From positions 124,001 through 188,000 of the forward strand of contig CAWDQZ010000009.1 of NCBI GenBank assembly GCA_963804595.1: a DNA stretch of 64,000 nucleotides. Reading direction: 5' to 3'. Position 1 is the first letter of the stretch, and the number at the start of each line of letters is the position of its first letter. A program made the translations under genes and the position numbers. This document shows, piece after piece, positions 43,034 to 51,557 of the stretch. Below the pieces are notes generated by a model. The model saw only the letters and a program-made list of their open reading frames with translations. It was not told the origin of the DNA and did no database searches. The DNA comes from DASUPK01 sp963804595. Its GTDB lineage: Bacteria; Actinomycetota; Thermoleophilia; Solirubrobacterales; 70-9.

Positions 43034-44587
43034 GTGGAACGCAAGTGGTGGACGCTGCTCGCGAGCTGCATCGCGATCTTCATGCTGCTGCTCGACGTGA
43101 CGATCGTGAACGTCGCGCTGCCGTCGATCGAGCGCGCCCTCGGCGCCGACTTCAGCGACCTCCAGTGGGTGATCGACGCCTACGCGCTGACCCTCGCGGG
43201 CCTGCTGCTGGCGGCGGGGTCGCTGGCCGACAAGGTCGGCCGCAGGCTCGTCTTCATGCTCGGGCTGGCGGTCTTCACCGCTTCGTCGCTGGCCTGCGGG
43301 CTGGCTCCCGACCCGCTCTTCCTGCACGTCTCGCGCGCGGCGCAGGGGGTCGGCGGGGCGATGATGTTCGGCACCTCGCTGGCGCTGATCGCGCAGGAGT
43401 TCCAGGGTCGCGAGCGCGGGACCGCGCTCGGCATCTGGGGCGCGACCACGGCCGCGGCGGTCGCGACCGGGCCGCTCGTGGGCGGAGCGCTCGTGGACGC
43501 GCTGTCGTGGCGCTGGATTTTCCTCGTGAACGTACCGATCGGCCTGGCCGCGCTCGTGGTCGCGCGGCTGCGGTTGCGCGAGTCGCGCGACCCGGCGGCC
43601 TCCGGCGTCGACCTCCGCGGCGTGGCGCTCCTGTGCCCCGCGCTCTTCCTGCTCGTCTACGCGCTGATCCGCGGCAACGAAGAGGGCTGGGGGAGCGCCC
43701 TCATCATCAGCTGCTTCACGGCCTCCGCCCTGCTGCTCGTGCTGTTCGTGGTGGTGGAGCGCCGCGCCGCCGACCCGCTGCTCGACCTCTCGCTGTTCCG
43801 CAAGCCGGCCTTCACGGGCGCCACGATCGTCGGCTTCGCGCTGTCGGCGTCGATTTTCTCGATGTTCCTCTACATCACGCTCTTCTTCCAGAACGTTCTC
43901 GGCTTCACGCCGTTCGAGGCGGGGCTCCGGTCGCTGCCGGTCACAGGGATGCTGCTGTTCGTCGCGCCGCTGAGCGGCCGGCTGACGGCGCGCGTGCCGG
44001 TGCGGCTGCTGCTCGGGACGGGGCTCGCGTTCGTGACGGTCGGGCTACTGCTGATGGGGAACCTGTCCGACTCGTCCGGGTGGACCGCGCTGCTGCCCGG
44101 CCAGATCCTGGCCGGCATCGGGATAGGCCTGGCCACCCCCGCGCTGGCCTCGACCGCCGTCGGCGTGGTCCGCCCGCAGCTGAGCGGCATGGCGTCGGGC
44201 GCGAACAACACCGCTCGCCAGCTCGGGCTAGCCACGGGGATCGCCGGCCTCGGCTCGATCTTCCAGTCGAAGATCGAGTCGACGCTCACCCCGCTGGTCG
44301 CGGGCATGCCCGCGTCGTCGCACGTCCACGAGCTTTCGCGAGCTGTGGCGTCGGGCGGGACCGGGCGCGCCTTGCAGGCGGTGCCGGTCGCCGACCGCGA
44401 CAAGGTGGTGGCCGCCGCGCACCACGCGTTCGTGACGGGCTTCAACACGATCGCGCTGGTGGGCGTCGCCGTGGCGGCGGTCGGCTCCGTGGCGGGGTAT
44501 GCGCTGGTGCGGTCCCGGGACTTCGTGGGCGGCGGCGGCCCGGCTCCGGCTCAGCCGGAGCCGGAGCCGGAGCCGGCGCGAGCGTAG
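43034..44587 (+). CDS. MFS drug exporter, DHA2 (14-helix, EmrB/QacA) family
   Basis: 517 residues from a GTG. LLASCIAIFMLLLDVTIVNV opens helix 1 with the family motif D1 (LDVTIVNVALP). Motif A: GSLADKVGRRLVFMLGL. Motif C region: AAAVATGPLVGGALVDALSW. The C-terminal half has WTALLPGQILAGIGIGLATP and ANNTARQLGLATGIAGLGSI. Proton-driven export of a drug or metabolite at the membrane. The tail is a Pro-Glu repeat (AQPEPEPEPARA). No regulator is adjacent. Confidence 0.92.
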   Translation: MERKWWTLLASCIAIFMLLLDVTIVNVALPSIERALGADFSDLQWVIDAYALTLAGLLLAAGSLADKVGRRLVFMLGLAVFTASSLACGLAPDPLFLHVSRAAQGVGGAMMFGTSLALIAQEFQGRERGTALGIWGATTAAAVATGPLVGGALVDALSWRWIFLVNVPIGLAALVVARLRLRESRDPAASGVDLRGVALLCPALFLLVYALIRGNEEGWGSALIISCFTASALLLVLFVVVERRAADPLLDLSLFRKPAFTGATIVGFALSASIFSMFLYITLFFQNVLGFTPFEAGLRSLPVTGMLLFVAPLSGRLTARVPVRLLLGTGLAFVTVGLLLMGNLSDSSGWTALLPGQILAGIGIGLATPALASTAVGVVRPQLSGMASGANNTARQLGLATGIAGLGSIFQSKIESTLTPLVAGMPASSHVHELSRAVASGGTGRALQAVPVADRDKVVAAAHHAFVTGFNTIALVGVAVAAVGSVAGYALVRSRDFVGGGGPAPAQPEPEPEPARA

Positions 44588-44655
44588 GCAGCGGTGCGGG
44601 CTTCGGCACCCCCCCGGCCCCGCTAGCCCAGCGAGAAGCGATGGGGGGCTGATCC

Positions 44656-46122
44656 CTAACGGGAGGCCCGGCGTGGACGCGCGCCGGCTCGCTGCCGCCG
44701 CTTGCGCCTTCTCCGGACCACCTGCCGGCGGCGCAGGAAGAGCGCGATCACGATCAGCGCGAGCGCCCCGAGCACGATGTAGAGCACGGTGTTGCCGTTG
44801 CCGCCCGAGGGCGCCGGTCCCGGCGGCGGTTCCTGCGGGAAGTCGCTGCGATCGAGGGTGTCGCGGGCCTGAGCGCAGTAGCCGTAGGCGGTCAGGTTGG
44901 CGGATCCGAACCAGCCGTACCCGGTCGCGGCCCAGCGGCCGCCGCGGGTGAAGTAGCCGTCCGCGAAGAGGGCATCGTGTGAGCCGCCGAAGCTGAAGCC
45001 GCCCGAGATCAGGGCATACCCGTCGGGACAGGTCGGCGTGGTCGCGGACGCTGCCTTCCCCTCGCCGACCGACACCTCCGTGGAGACCTCCTTGATGGGC
45101 AGGCTCGGATCCTCCCCGCAGTAGGCGATCGCGGTGAGCTCGCCCCCGTTCTCACCGGTTGCGCCGCCGCTGACCCGCCAGGCGTCCGTGCCGTCCGCCC
45201 TCGACTCGGTGATGTAGTCGCCGCCGTAGATGTGGCCGCCGAACCTCTTGACCCCCGGGGTGGTGAAGTTCGTTCGCTGGAAGCCCCCGGAGAAGATCTG
45301 GGTGCCCTTGGGGCAGTGGGCGGTCACCGTGGCGGTCTCGTGCCGGTGGACGTAGGTGGTCGCGTGCGGGGACGCCGTCGGAACCAGCCCCTGCCCGCAG
45401 ATGACCTGGAGCACGACCCGGTGCGCCGTCGTGATCTTCTGGCTCGGGTCGACCAGCGTGGCGGTGTCATGGAAGCCGCCCTGGGCGCCGAGCCGCTCAT
45501 AGGAGTGCGAATAGACGCCTTCCCCGTCCGTCCCGAGGGGCGTGGCGTTGAAGAACCCACCGCCCATGGGGTGGTCCCCTTCGGGGCAGAGCACTTCGAG
45601 GCGCGAGGTCCCGTCCGGCTCCCGCATCCGGAACTCCTTTGAGGCCGAGGTCAGATCCCTGAGCGGGCCGGCCGCGCCGGCCTCCGGTTCGCCGGTGTTC
45701 TTCTTCCCACCGGCGAGGTAGACCGGGCCATAGTCCGAGTCCAAGACGAAGACTCGCTGCTTCGTTCCCGCCCGAATCGCGAGGACCAGACGGTCACAGT
45801 CGGTCTGGTCGGCGATCACGTTGATCAGGTTGAGGCCCTGAATCGAGTCCAGGCTCGAGCTGACCACGACCTCTCTGTGCAGTTCCTGCCGGAGGACCGT
45901 CGCGACCTCGTTCGGCGGCGGGTAGCACTCGTCCTCGGAGAAGACCCGCTTGATCGCCATGATCTTGAAGCCGCCCTCCAGCGCCCCGGTCGCCTCGTCG
46001 TAGCCGCCCTGGACCAGGCCCTGCGGCGTGCCGAGGGCCGGCTGGGCGCAGGCGAGCAGGGCCGCCAGGGCAAGCGCAAGTGGAAGGAACCTCTTCACCG
46101 AGGGGCGGAGGTCTAACAGCAA
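44656..46122 (-). CDS. Surface protein with three CP-G-GG/YC modules and a C-terminal membrane anchor
   Basis: 488 residues. Signal peptide RFLPLALALAALLACAQPAL. Three related modules: CPEGDHPMGGGFF...VICG, CPKGTQIFSGGFQ...AIAYCG and CPDGYALISGGFS...AYGYC, each opening with CPxG, followed by a GGF strand and closed by a cysteine, presumably forming one disulfide per module. Then a Pro-rich linker, helix VLYIVLGALALIVIALFL and a long Arg/Lys tail. The same module occurs once in the protein at 58922. Envelope role, unknown function. Only 26 bases separate it from the divergent ABC transporter gene. Confidence 0.72.
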   Translation of the reverse strand: MLLDLRPSVKRFLPLALALAALLACAQPALGTPQGLVQGGYDEATGALEGGFKIMAIKRVFSEDECYPPPNEVATVLRQELHREVVVSSSLDSIQGLNLINVIADQTDCDRLVLAIRAGTKQRVFVLDSDYGPVYLAGGKKNTGEPEAGAAGPLRDLTSASKEFRMREPDGTSRLEVLCPEGDHPMGGGFFNATPLGTDGEGVYSHSYERLGAQGGFHDTATLVDPSQKITTAHRVVLQVICGQGLVPTASPHATTYVHRHETATVTAHCPKGTQIFSGGFQRTNFTTPGVKRFGGHIYGGDYITESRADGTDAWRVSGGATGENGGELTAIAYCGEDPSLPIKEVSTEVSVGEGKAASATTPTCPDGYALISGGFSFGGSHDALFADGYFTRGGRWAATGYGWFGSANLTAYGYCAQARDTLDRSDFPQEPPPGPAPSGGNGNTVLYIVLGALALIVIALFLRRRQVVRRRRKRRQRAGARPRRASR

Positions 46123-46148
46123 CCGCCCTGCGGGTAGCCTCCCGCGCC

Positions 46149-47042
46149 GTGACGCGGCCAGTCCAGATCAGCGACCTGCGCAAGCGCTACGGGAAGACCC
46201 TGGCCGTCGACGGCCTCAGCTTCGAGGTGGGTGAGGGGCGGATCGTGGGCTTTCTCGGCCCGAACGGCGCCGGCAAGACGACCACGCTGCGCTCGCTGCT
46301 GGGGCTGATCCGGCCCACCTCCGGCGAGGCCCTGATCGAGGGCAGGCCCTTCGTCGAGGCGAGGGACCCGGGCCGCACGGTGGGCGCCGTGCTCGAGGCC
46401 GGCGCGGCCCATCCCGGCCGCTCCGGCCGCAACCACCTCCGCGCGCTCGCGCTCGCCGCCGCGCTGCCGGACGGGCGGGTCGAAGAGGTGCTGGGGATGG
46501 TCGACCTCTCCGGCGCGGCCAACAGGCGCGTCGGCGGCTACTCGCTGGGCATGAAGCAGCGCCTCGGCCTGGCGGCCGCCCTGCTCGGGAATCCCCGCAT
46601 TCTCGTCCTCGACGAGCCCGCCAACGGACTCGACCCCGCGGGGATGCGGTGGCTCCGCGACCTGCTCCGCTCCCTCGCGAGCGCCGGCCACTCGATCCTG
46701 ATCTCGAGCCACGTCCTCTCCGAGGTCTCCGCGATCGCCGACGACGCCGTGGTCATCAACCACGGCCGCAGCGTCGTGCAGGCACCGATCTCCGAGCTGA
46801 CGGGCGGCACGGCCGGCGGCATGAGAATCGCGGGCCCCGACGCCGAGTCCCTGGTGGCGAGGCTGCGGGAGGCCGGGGCGTCGGTCGAGCCGGCCACGGA
46901 CGGCGCGTTCGTCGTAAGTGGGCTCTCGGGTGAGGAGATCGGCCGCGTGGTGGCTGAGTCGGGCCTGGTCATCTCCGAGCTCTCGCCTGTCGCCCGCTCG
47001 CTGGAGGACGTCTTCCTGGAGCTGACCTCCGGAGAGGAATGA
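46149..47042 (+). CDS. ABC transporter ATP-binding protein
   Basis: 297 residues from a GTG at 46149. Walker A GFLGPNGAGKTTTLRSLLGL, Q-loop region, signature YSLGMKQRLGLAAAL, Walker B ILVLDEPANGLDPAG and H-switch in ISSHVLSEVSAIAD. The last ~80 residues form the DrrA-type C-terminal extension (LARSLEDVFLELTSG-like: PVARSLEDVFLELT). Works with the permease coded next, overlapping by 4 bases. An exporter for a lipid, drug or peptide is likely. Confidence 0.93.
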   Translation: MTRPVQISDLRKRYGKTLAVDGLSFEVGEGRIVGFLGPNGAGKTTTLRSLLGLIRPTSGEALIEGRPFVEARDPGRTVGAVLEAGAAHPGRSGRNHLRALALAAALPDGRVEEVLGMVDLSGAANRRVGGYSLGMKQRLGLAAALLGNPRILVLDEPANGLDPAGMRWLRDLLRSLASAGHSILISSHVLSEVSAIADDAVVINHGRSVVQAPISELTGGTAGGMRIAGPDAESLVARLREAGASVEPATDGAFVVSGLSGEEIGRVVAESGLVISELSPVARSLEDVFLELTSGEE

Positions 47043-47803
47043 GCTCGCTGATCCACAGCGAGATCGTGAAGCTGCGCACGGCGCGCAGCTTCATCGTGCT
47101 GATCTGCATCGCGGTGGGCTTGACGGTCCTGATCTCCACCCTCAGCGCCTTCCTCACCAAGTTCGCGGACCCGGGCGCGACCCCGCCTGCGATCGACGCC
47201 ACGCTCAACGCCTCGTTCGTCCTCTTCTTCGCTTTGATGCTGGGCGTCCTCTCGGTCACTACCGAGTACCGGCACGGCAGCATCGCCTCGACCCTGCTGG
47301 TCGAGCCCGACCGCCCACGTCTGCTCGCGGCGAAGCTGATCGCGGCATCGGCGGTGGGCGCCGCGATCGGCCTGCTGGTGGAGGTGGTGAGCCTGGCGAT
47401 CGAAGCGGCGATCCTTCCCACCCGGGACCTGTCGCTGCACCTGGGCTTTGGCGAGCTCCTCAAGCTACTCGCCGGGATGGCCGCGGCCGGGGGGCTGGTG
47501 ACGGCTCTGGGGGTCGGGGTCGGCGCCCTGATCCGGCGTCAGACCGCCGCGATCGTCGGGGTCCTGGTCTACCTGTTCGTGATCGAGACGATCCTGACGG
47601 GAGTCGTTCTCAACTCGAGCCTGGTGAGGTTCACGCTGAACGCGGCGATCGCCGAGGTGACCGCAACCAGCGAGCAGGCGGGCATCGACAAGCTCGACGA
47701 ACCGCTCGGCCAGATCGCCGGCGGGCTCGTGCTCCTCGCCTGGGCCGTGGTGTTCGCCCTGATCGGCGGCGCCGTGATGCGCAATACGGACGTCACCGAC
47801 TAG
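47039..47803 (+). CDS. ABC-2 type transporter permease
   Basis: 254 residues, six membrane helices. SEIVKLRTARSFIVLICIAV is the usual cytoplasmic coupling start; TEYRHGSIASTLLVEPDRPR and AKLIAASAVGAAIGLLVEVV are typical of ABC-2 permeases. It forms the channel of the exporter with the preceding ATPase. Substrate unknown. Confidence 0.9.
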   Translation: MSSLIHSEIVKLRTARSFIVLICIAVGLTVLISTLSAFLTKFADPGATPPAIDATLNASFVLFFALMLGVLSVTTEYRHGSIASTLLVEPDRPRLLAAKLIAASAVGAAIGLLVEVVSLAIEAAILPTRDLSLHLGFGELLKLLAGMAAAGGLVTALGVGVGALIRRQTAAIVGVLVYLFVIETILTGVVLNSSLVRFTLNAAIAEVTATSEQAGIDKLDEPLGQIAGGLVLLAWAVVFALIGGAVMRNTDVTD

Positions 47804-47839
47804 CCGTTCCCAGCCGCTCCGATTACCAACTAAAGAGGC

Positions 47840-48934
47840 TTGCCTGCACCACCCGAATGGACGATGTTGAAGGGAGCGATGGGCAGGCATGGGCGACGGG
47901 CATTTCAGCCTCTGATCGAGGCGGCGTTGAACGCATCCCGCGGCAGACCTCTCGAGGGCGAGGGGGCGGGGCTCCGGCTGCTGCCCTGGGTCGGTTCGGG
48001 GATCCTCGCGTTCGTCCTGCTGCCGCTCCTGCCCGGCGGCGGCAACCTCGGCAACGTGCTCGCCGGGATCCTGATCCCGGTCAGCATCGCCTTGGCCCTG
48101 CTCCCGCGTTGGGAGCGCCACCCGGCCTGGGTGCAGGCGCTGCCCTGCCTGCTCCCGTTCGTGATGATCGGTCTGGTCCGCGGCTTCAACGGGAGCCCGA
48201 TCGCCGCCTACAGCCCGGTCGTCCTCCTGCCCGTCTTCTGGTTCGCGCTCTACGGCACCCGGCCTCAGCTCCTCGTCTCGGTGGTCTGCGTCGGCATCAC
48301 CTACGCGGTGCCTTCGCCGGCGCTGGGCAGCGGCTATCCGGCCACTGAGCTGGTCGCGGCTTTCCTCTGGATGGTGATCGCGGGGATCGCCGGGGTCACG
48401 CTCAGCGAGCTCGTCCGGCAGCGAGAGATGTTCGCCGCGACGCTCGAGCGGACCGCCCGCACCGATGCGCTCACCGGCCTGCCGAACCGTCGCGCCTGGG
48501 ATGAGGCCCTGGAGCGCGAGATCCTGCACGCCGCCCGCACCGAGACGCCTCTCTGCGTCGGCCTCCTCGACTTGGACTACTTCAAACAGTTCAACGACAT
48601 GAACGGCCATCCCGCGGGGGACTCGCACCTGAAGGAGGTGGCATCGCTCTGGCGGAGCCGGCTTCGCTCCGCCGACCTGATCGCTCGCTACGGCGGCGAG
48701 GAGTTCGCCGTCCTCCTGACCGCGACGGACGCATTCGAGGCGCAGAAGCTGATCGAGCTCCTGCGCGACTCGGTGCCCCTCGACGAGACGGTCTCGGCCG
48801 GGGTTGCGGAGTGGGATCGGCGGGAGTCCGGCTCGGAGCTCTTCGCCCGGGCCGATGCCGCGCTCTACCAGGCGAAGCGCTCGGGCCGTGACCGCACTTC
48901 CCTGGCGCCAAGCGGCGAGCTCAGCCCGGCCTGA
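47840..48934 (+). CDS. Membrane diguanylate cyclase (GGDEF domain)
   Basis: Up to 364 residues; the open frame starts at a TTG, and the ATG codons at 47864 or 47879 are likely true starts. Residues ~40-185 hold five to six membrane helices (MASE-like sensor). The GGDEF domain: RTDALTGLPNRRAWDEALER, GLLDLDYFKQFNDMNGHPAG, and active site RYGGEEFAVLLTA. The I-site RxxD is not evident (RSADLIARYGG has R-S-A-D five residues before, matching RxxD). It makes cyclic-di-GMP. The catalytic residues are complete. Confidence 0.88.
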   Translation: MPAPPEWTMLKGAMGRHGRRAFQPLIEAALNASRGRPLEGEGAGLRLLPWVGSGILAFVLLPLLPGGGNLGNVLAGILIPVSIALALLPRWERHPAWVQALPCLLPFVMIGLVRGFNGSPIAAYSPVVLLPVFWFALYGTRPQLLVSVVCVGITYAVPSPALGSGYPATELVAAFLWMVIAGIAGVTLSELVRQREMFAATLERTARTDALTGLPNRRAWDEALEREILHAARTETPLCVGLLDLDYFKQFNDMNGHPAGDSHLKEVASLWRSRLRSADLIARYGGEEFAVLLTATDAFEAQKLIELLRDSVPLDETVSAGVAEWDRRESGSELFARADAALYQAKRSGRDRTSLAPSGELSPA

Positions 48935-48956
48935 CCACGTCAGTAGTCTCGGTCGG

Positions 48957-49220
48957 GTGCCCGACTGCACGCACTTCGACCAGATCACCGTTGAGAAGCC
49001 GACCGAGGTCGAGGGCTGCGAGGACTGCCTCAGGATCGGCGGGACCTGGGTGCACCTGCGCGTCTGCCGGAGCTGCGGCCACGTCGCCTGCTGTGACTCC
49101 TCTCCGAACCGGCACGCCAGCAAGCACGTCGCGGAGACCGACCACCCCATCGTCAGTTCGCTGGAGCCGGGTGAGGACTGGTCGTACTGCTACGTCGACG
49201 ACGTGGCGTTCATCGTCTGA
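48957..49220 (+). CDS. UBP-type zinc finger protein
   Basis: 87 residues from a GTG. CTHFDQ, CEDCLRIGGTWVHLRVCRSC, GHVACCDSSPNRHASKHVAE and TDHPIVSSLEPGEDWSYCYV give the eight Cys/His ligands of the ZnF-UBP fold that in eukaryotes binds the ubiquitin C-terminus. Bacterial stand-alone versions are common in actinomycetes; their ligand is unknown. GC-rich coding, 22 bases after the cyclase gene. Confidence 0.85.
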   Translation: MPDCTHFDQITVEKPTEVEGCEDCLRIGGTWVHLRVCRSCGHVACCDSSPNRHASKHVAETDHPIVSSLEPGEDWSYCYVDDVAFIV

Positions 49221-49256
49221 GCGCTGCCGAGCTTCGCGGCCCTCAGCGCCACAACG

Positions 49257-51485
49257 TCACACCTTCGAGCTCTTCCGCAGGTAGCGGTCCAGCCCAGCCC
49301 ACTGCTGATCGGGCGGAACCGCCTGCAATATCGCCTCCGAGCTGCCGGGGTCCGCGCGCGCCGCGACCTGTTCCCGGATCCTCTGCTCGAACTGCTCGGC
49401 TGTGAGCTCCCGCGCCAGCCCGACCTGCTCGCGAAGACGCTCCCGCACCACCTCCAGGTGGCCTTCCGGATCGTCGACCTCGCCGAAGTGAGTGAGTCCC
49501 AGGCTGGTCGGGCGCCACTCCAGAATGAGATCGATCGACTGCTCCCAAAGCTCGAGGTCGATGTCGGGGGGCGGGGTCGGCGGCATGACGAAGTCGCCGG
49601 GCGGGATCCGGACCGCCGCCGTGTCGCCGACGAAGGCGCGGCCGCTTGCCGGGTGGAAATAGCTGACGTGGTGAGAGGCGTGCCCCGGCGTGTAGGCGAC
49701 CTGGAATCCGAGCACCTCCTCTCCACCGCTCAGGGGCCGCAGGTTCTCCTGGGGGACCGGTGCCACCTCGCCCCAGAGGCGCTCCATCTGATCGCCGTAG
49801 AGACGTTCGGCGCTCGCCAGGAGCTTCGAAGGATCCGCGAGATGGCGGGCGCCCCGCTCGTGGACGTAGACCGGCAGATCGGCCCAGCGCCGGACCATCG
49901 ATCCGGAAGCGCCGGCATGATCGAGATGGATGTGGGTGAGCAGGATGGCCCGCGGCTGTTGGTCCCCGATCCTCTCGACCAGCGTCTCCAGCGAGCTGGC
50001 CGGGCCCGGATCGATCAGGACCCCGTCGAGCTCCCAGCATCCGATCACCCGCTCCCGGCCGAGGTGCCGGACGTCGATCAGGTTCACCCTGTGATGATCC
50101 GGCCGCCGAGCCGCCTGAGCGCCGGCGGCGTCGACCACCGCCGCGCCCTCCGCCGCCTGTACCTCGACCGCCGCCCGCCGACCGGACTGGATCGCGCCGT
50201 CCATGTAGCCCATCCAGCGGGTCGCCGTCTCCGTCCCGGCCCAGTGGATGCGGCCGACCGGCTCGCGCAGCCACCGCCCGTATGCGGTCCAGGCTCCGGG
50301 CCCGAAGACCCCGGCGTAGCAACCACGCGAGTAGGGCTCCGCGCTCCAGTCCTTGTCGACGTACTCGACGGGATGGGCGGCGCGGCGTCCGAACAGCCGC
50401 TGGAAGCCGCGCAGGACCGCCTCGCGGCGCTCGGCCTCCCCGACGGTCGCGAGGTCGCGTGCGTCCTTGCCCTCGAGGAAGGCGATCAGGCCGGCGCTGC
50501 CGTTGGGCGGCGTGTTGTCGAAGACGACCTGAGCGGGGCCGGGCAGGCTGATCGCCTGGCCGGTCAGCCCGTCGTCCCGCCAGAAGGGCTCCTCATAGAC
50601 CGCCATGCACTTGATCACCGTGCCCATCGGCATCCGCTGGGTGAGCTGATCGCGCATGCCGGGCAGGGGCGGGTCGTATTCGATGCGGCCGGCGAGCACC
50701 GGCGGGATCGCGACGATCGCACGGCGGGCGCCCACGTCGCCCACGACGACGCCCTCGCCCTCCGTTCGGATCGAGCGCACCGGCGCCGAGAGCTCGACCC
50801 GGTCGCCGAGCTCCTCGGCCATCCGGATCGAGAGCTGCTGGGTTCCGCCGGCGAGACGGTCCTGCTGGGCGCCACCCTCGGTGTCGAGCAGGTCGTCCCA
50901 GCCGCCCGCGGCCGCGGCGTAGAAGAGGACGTGAAGCAGGGAGACGTCGGCCGGCTCGACCGAGAAGACCGCGCGGATGGCCGTGGTGAGCGCCTCGCGC
51001 GCCGTCCCGGTCTTCGCCGTCCGGCGGATCCAGGTGGCGAAGCTCTGCTCGTCCAGGCGCTTGGCGTTCTCCGCGGCCCACGGCGCCTCCGGGTCGACCG
51101 TCTTGATCAGCCGCTTCAGCCGAATGTCCGCCTGGCCGTAGTCCACCATCACCTGGGGCTGGAGCATCGGGATCGTGCCGCTGTAGCGCTTCAGCTTGCC
51201 GCGCCCGTCCTCGAACAGGTTCTTGCCGGTCGCGTGCGTGGGGTAGGTCCGGATGCCGAAGTCCTGGGCCAGGCTGAGCACCGCGTGCTGGGTCGGCCCG
51301 ACCCACTGGCCGCCGAGCTCGACGATGTCCTCGGGGTGCTCGCCGACCGACTGGCTCAGGGTCCGGCCTCCGACGCGGTCCCGGGCCTCCAGCACCCGCA
51401 CCTCGAGGCCGGCGCCGCTCAGCTCGCGCGCCGCGGTCAGCCCGGCCAGACCGGCGCCTACGACAACGACATCGCAGTCATCCAT
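49257..51485 (-). CDS. Flavin amine oxidase fused in frame to a metallo-beta-lactamase-fold hydrolase
   Basis: 742 residues without a stop from the ATG at 51485. Residues 1-455: flavin monoamine oxidase, with VVVVGAGLAGLTAARELSGA (FAD), VGGRTLSQSV, VELGGQWVGPTQ and the C-terminal FAD clamp IHWAGTETATRWMGYMDGAI. Residues ~467-742: MBL fold with LLTHIHLDHAGASG (HxHxDH), YTPGHASHHVSYF, FVGDTAAVRIPPGD and LTHFGEVDD. Both parts have normal family length, and a GTG at 50087 sits exactly at the junction, so two proteins from one frame are also possible. The linker is Ala-rich. Divergent from the MFS gene. Confidence 0.82.
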   Translation of the reverse strand: MDDCDVVVVGAGLAGLTAARELSGAGLEVRVLEARDRVGGRTLSQSVGEHPEDIVELGGQWVGPTQHAVLSLAQDFGIRTYPTHATGKNLFEDGRGKLKRYSGTIPMLQPQVMVDYGQADIRLKRLIKTVDPEAPWAAENAKRLDEQSFATWIRRTAKTGTAREALTTAIRAVFSVEPADVSLLHVLFYAAAAGGWDDLLDTEGGAQQDRLAGGTQQLSIRMAEELGDRVELSAPVRSIRTEGEGVVVGDVGARRAIVAIPPVLAGRIEYDPPLPGMRDQLTQRMPMGTVIKCMAVYEEPFWRDDGLTGQAISLPGPAQVVFDNTPPNGSAGLIAFLEGKDARDLATVGEAERREAVLRGFQRLFGRRAAHPVEYVDKDWSAEPYSRGCYAGVFGPGAWTAYGRWLREPVGRIHWAGTETATRWMGYMDGAIQSGRRAAVEVQAAEGAAVVDAAGAQAARRPDHHRVNLIDVRHLGRERVIGCWELDGVLIDPGPASSLETLVERIGDQQPRAILLTHIHLDHAGASGSMVRRWADLPVYVHERGARHLADPSKLLASAERLYGDQMERLWGEVAPVPQENLRPLSGGEEVLGFQVAYTPGHASHHVSYFHPASGRAFVGDTAAVRIPPGDFVMPPTPPPDIDLELWEQSIDLILEWRPTSLGLTHFGEVDDPEGHLEVVRERLREQVGLARELTAEQFEQRIREQVAARADPGSSEAILQAVPPDQQWAGLDRYLRKSSKV

Positions 51486-51557
51486 CGGTTCGAAGTATCG
51501 CGTGCCTGGCGCTTCAACCGGCAGCTCGGGCGTCGCACACGCTAAACTAATTCTTAC

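Noticed and set aside
42631..44652. 673-codon plus-strand frame across isochorismatase and MFS genes
   Set aside because: Out of frame with both recognised genes and rich in Arg/Gly/Ala; no family resemblance.
47465..49150. 561-codon minus-strand frame opposite permease, GGDEF and UBP genes
   Set aside because: Runs antisense through three well-supported genes; composition is shadow-like.
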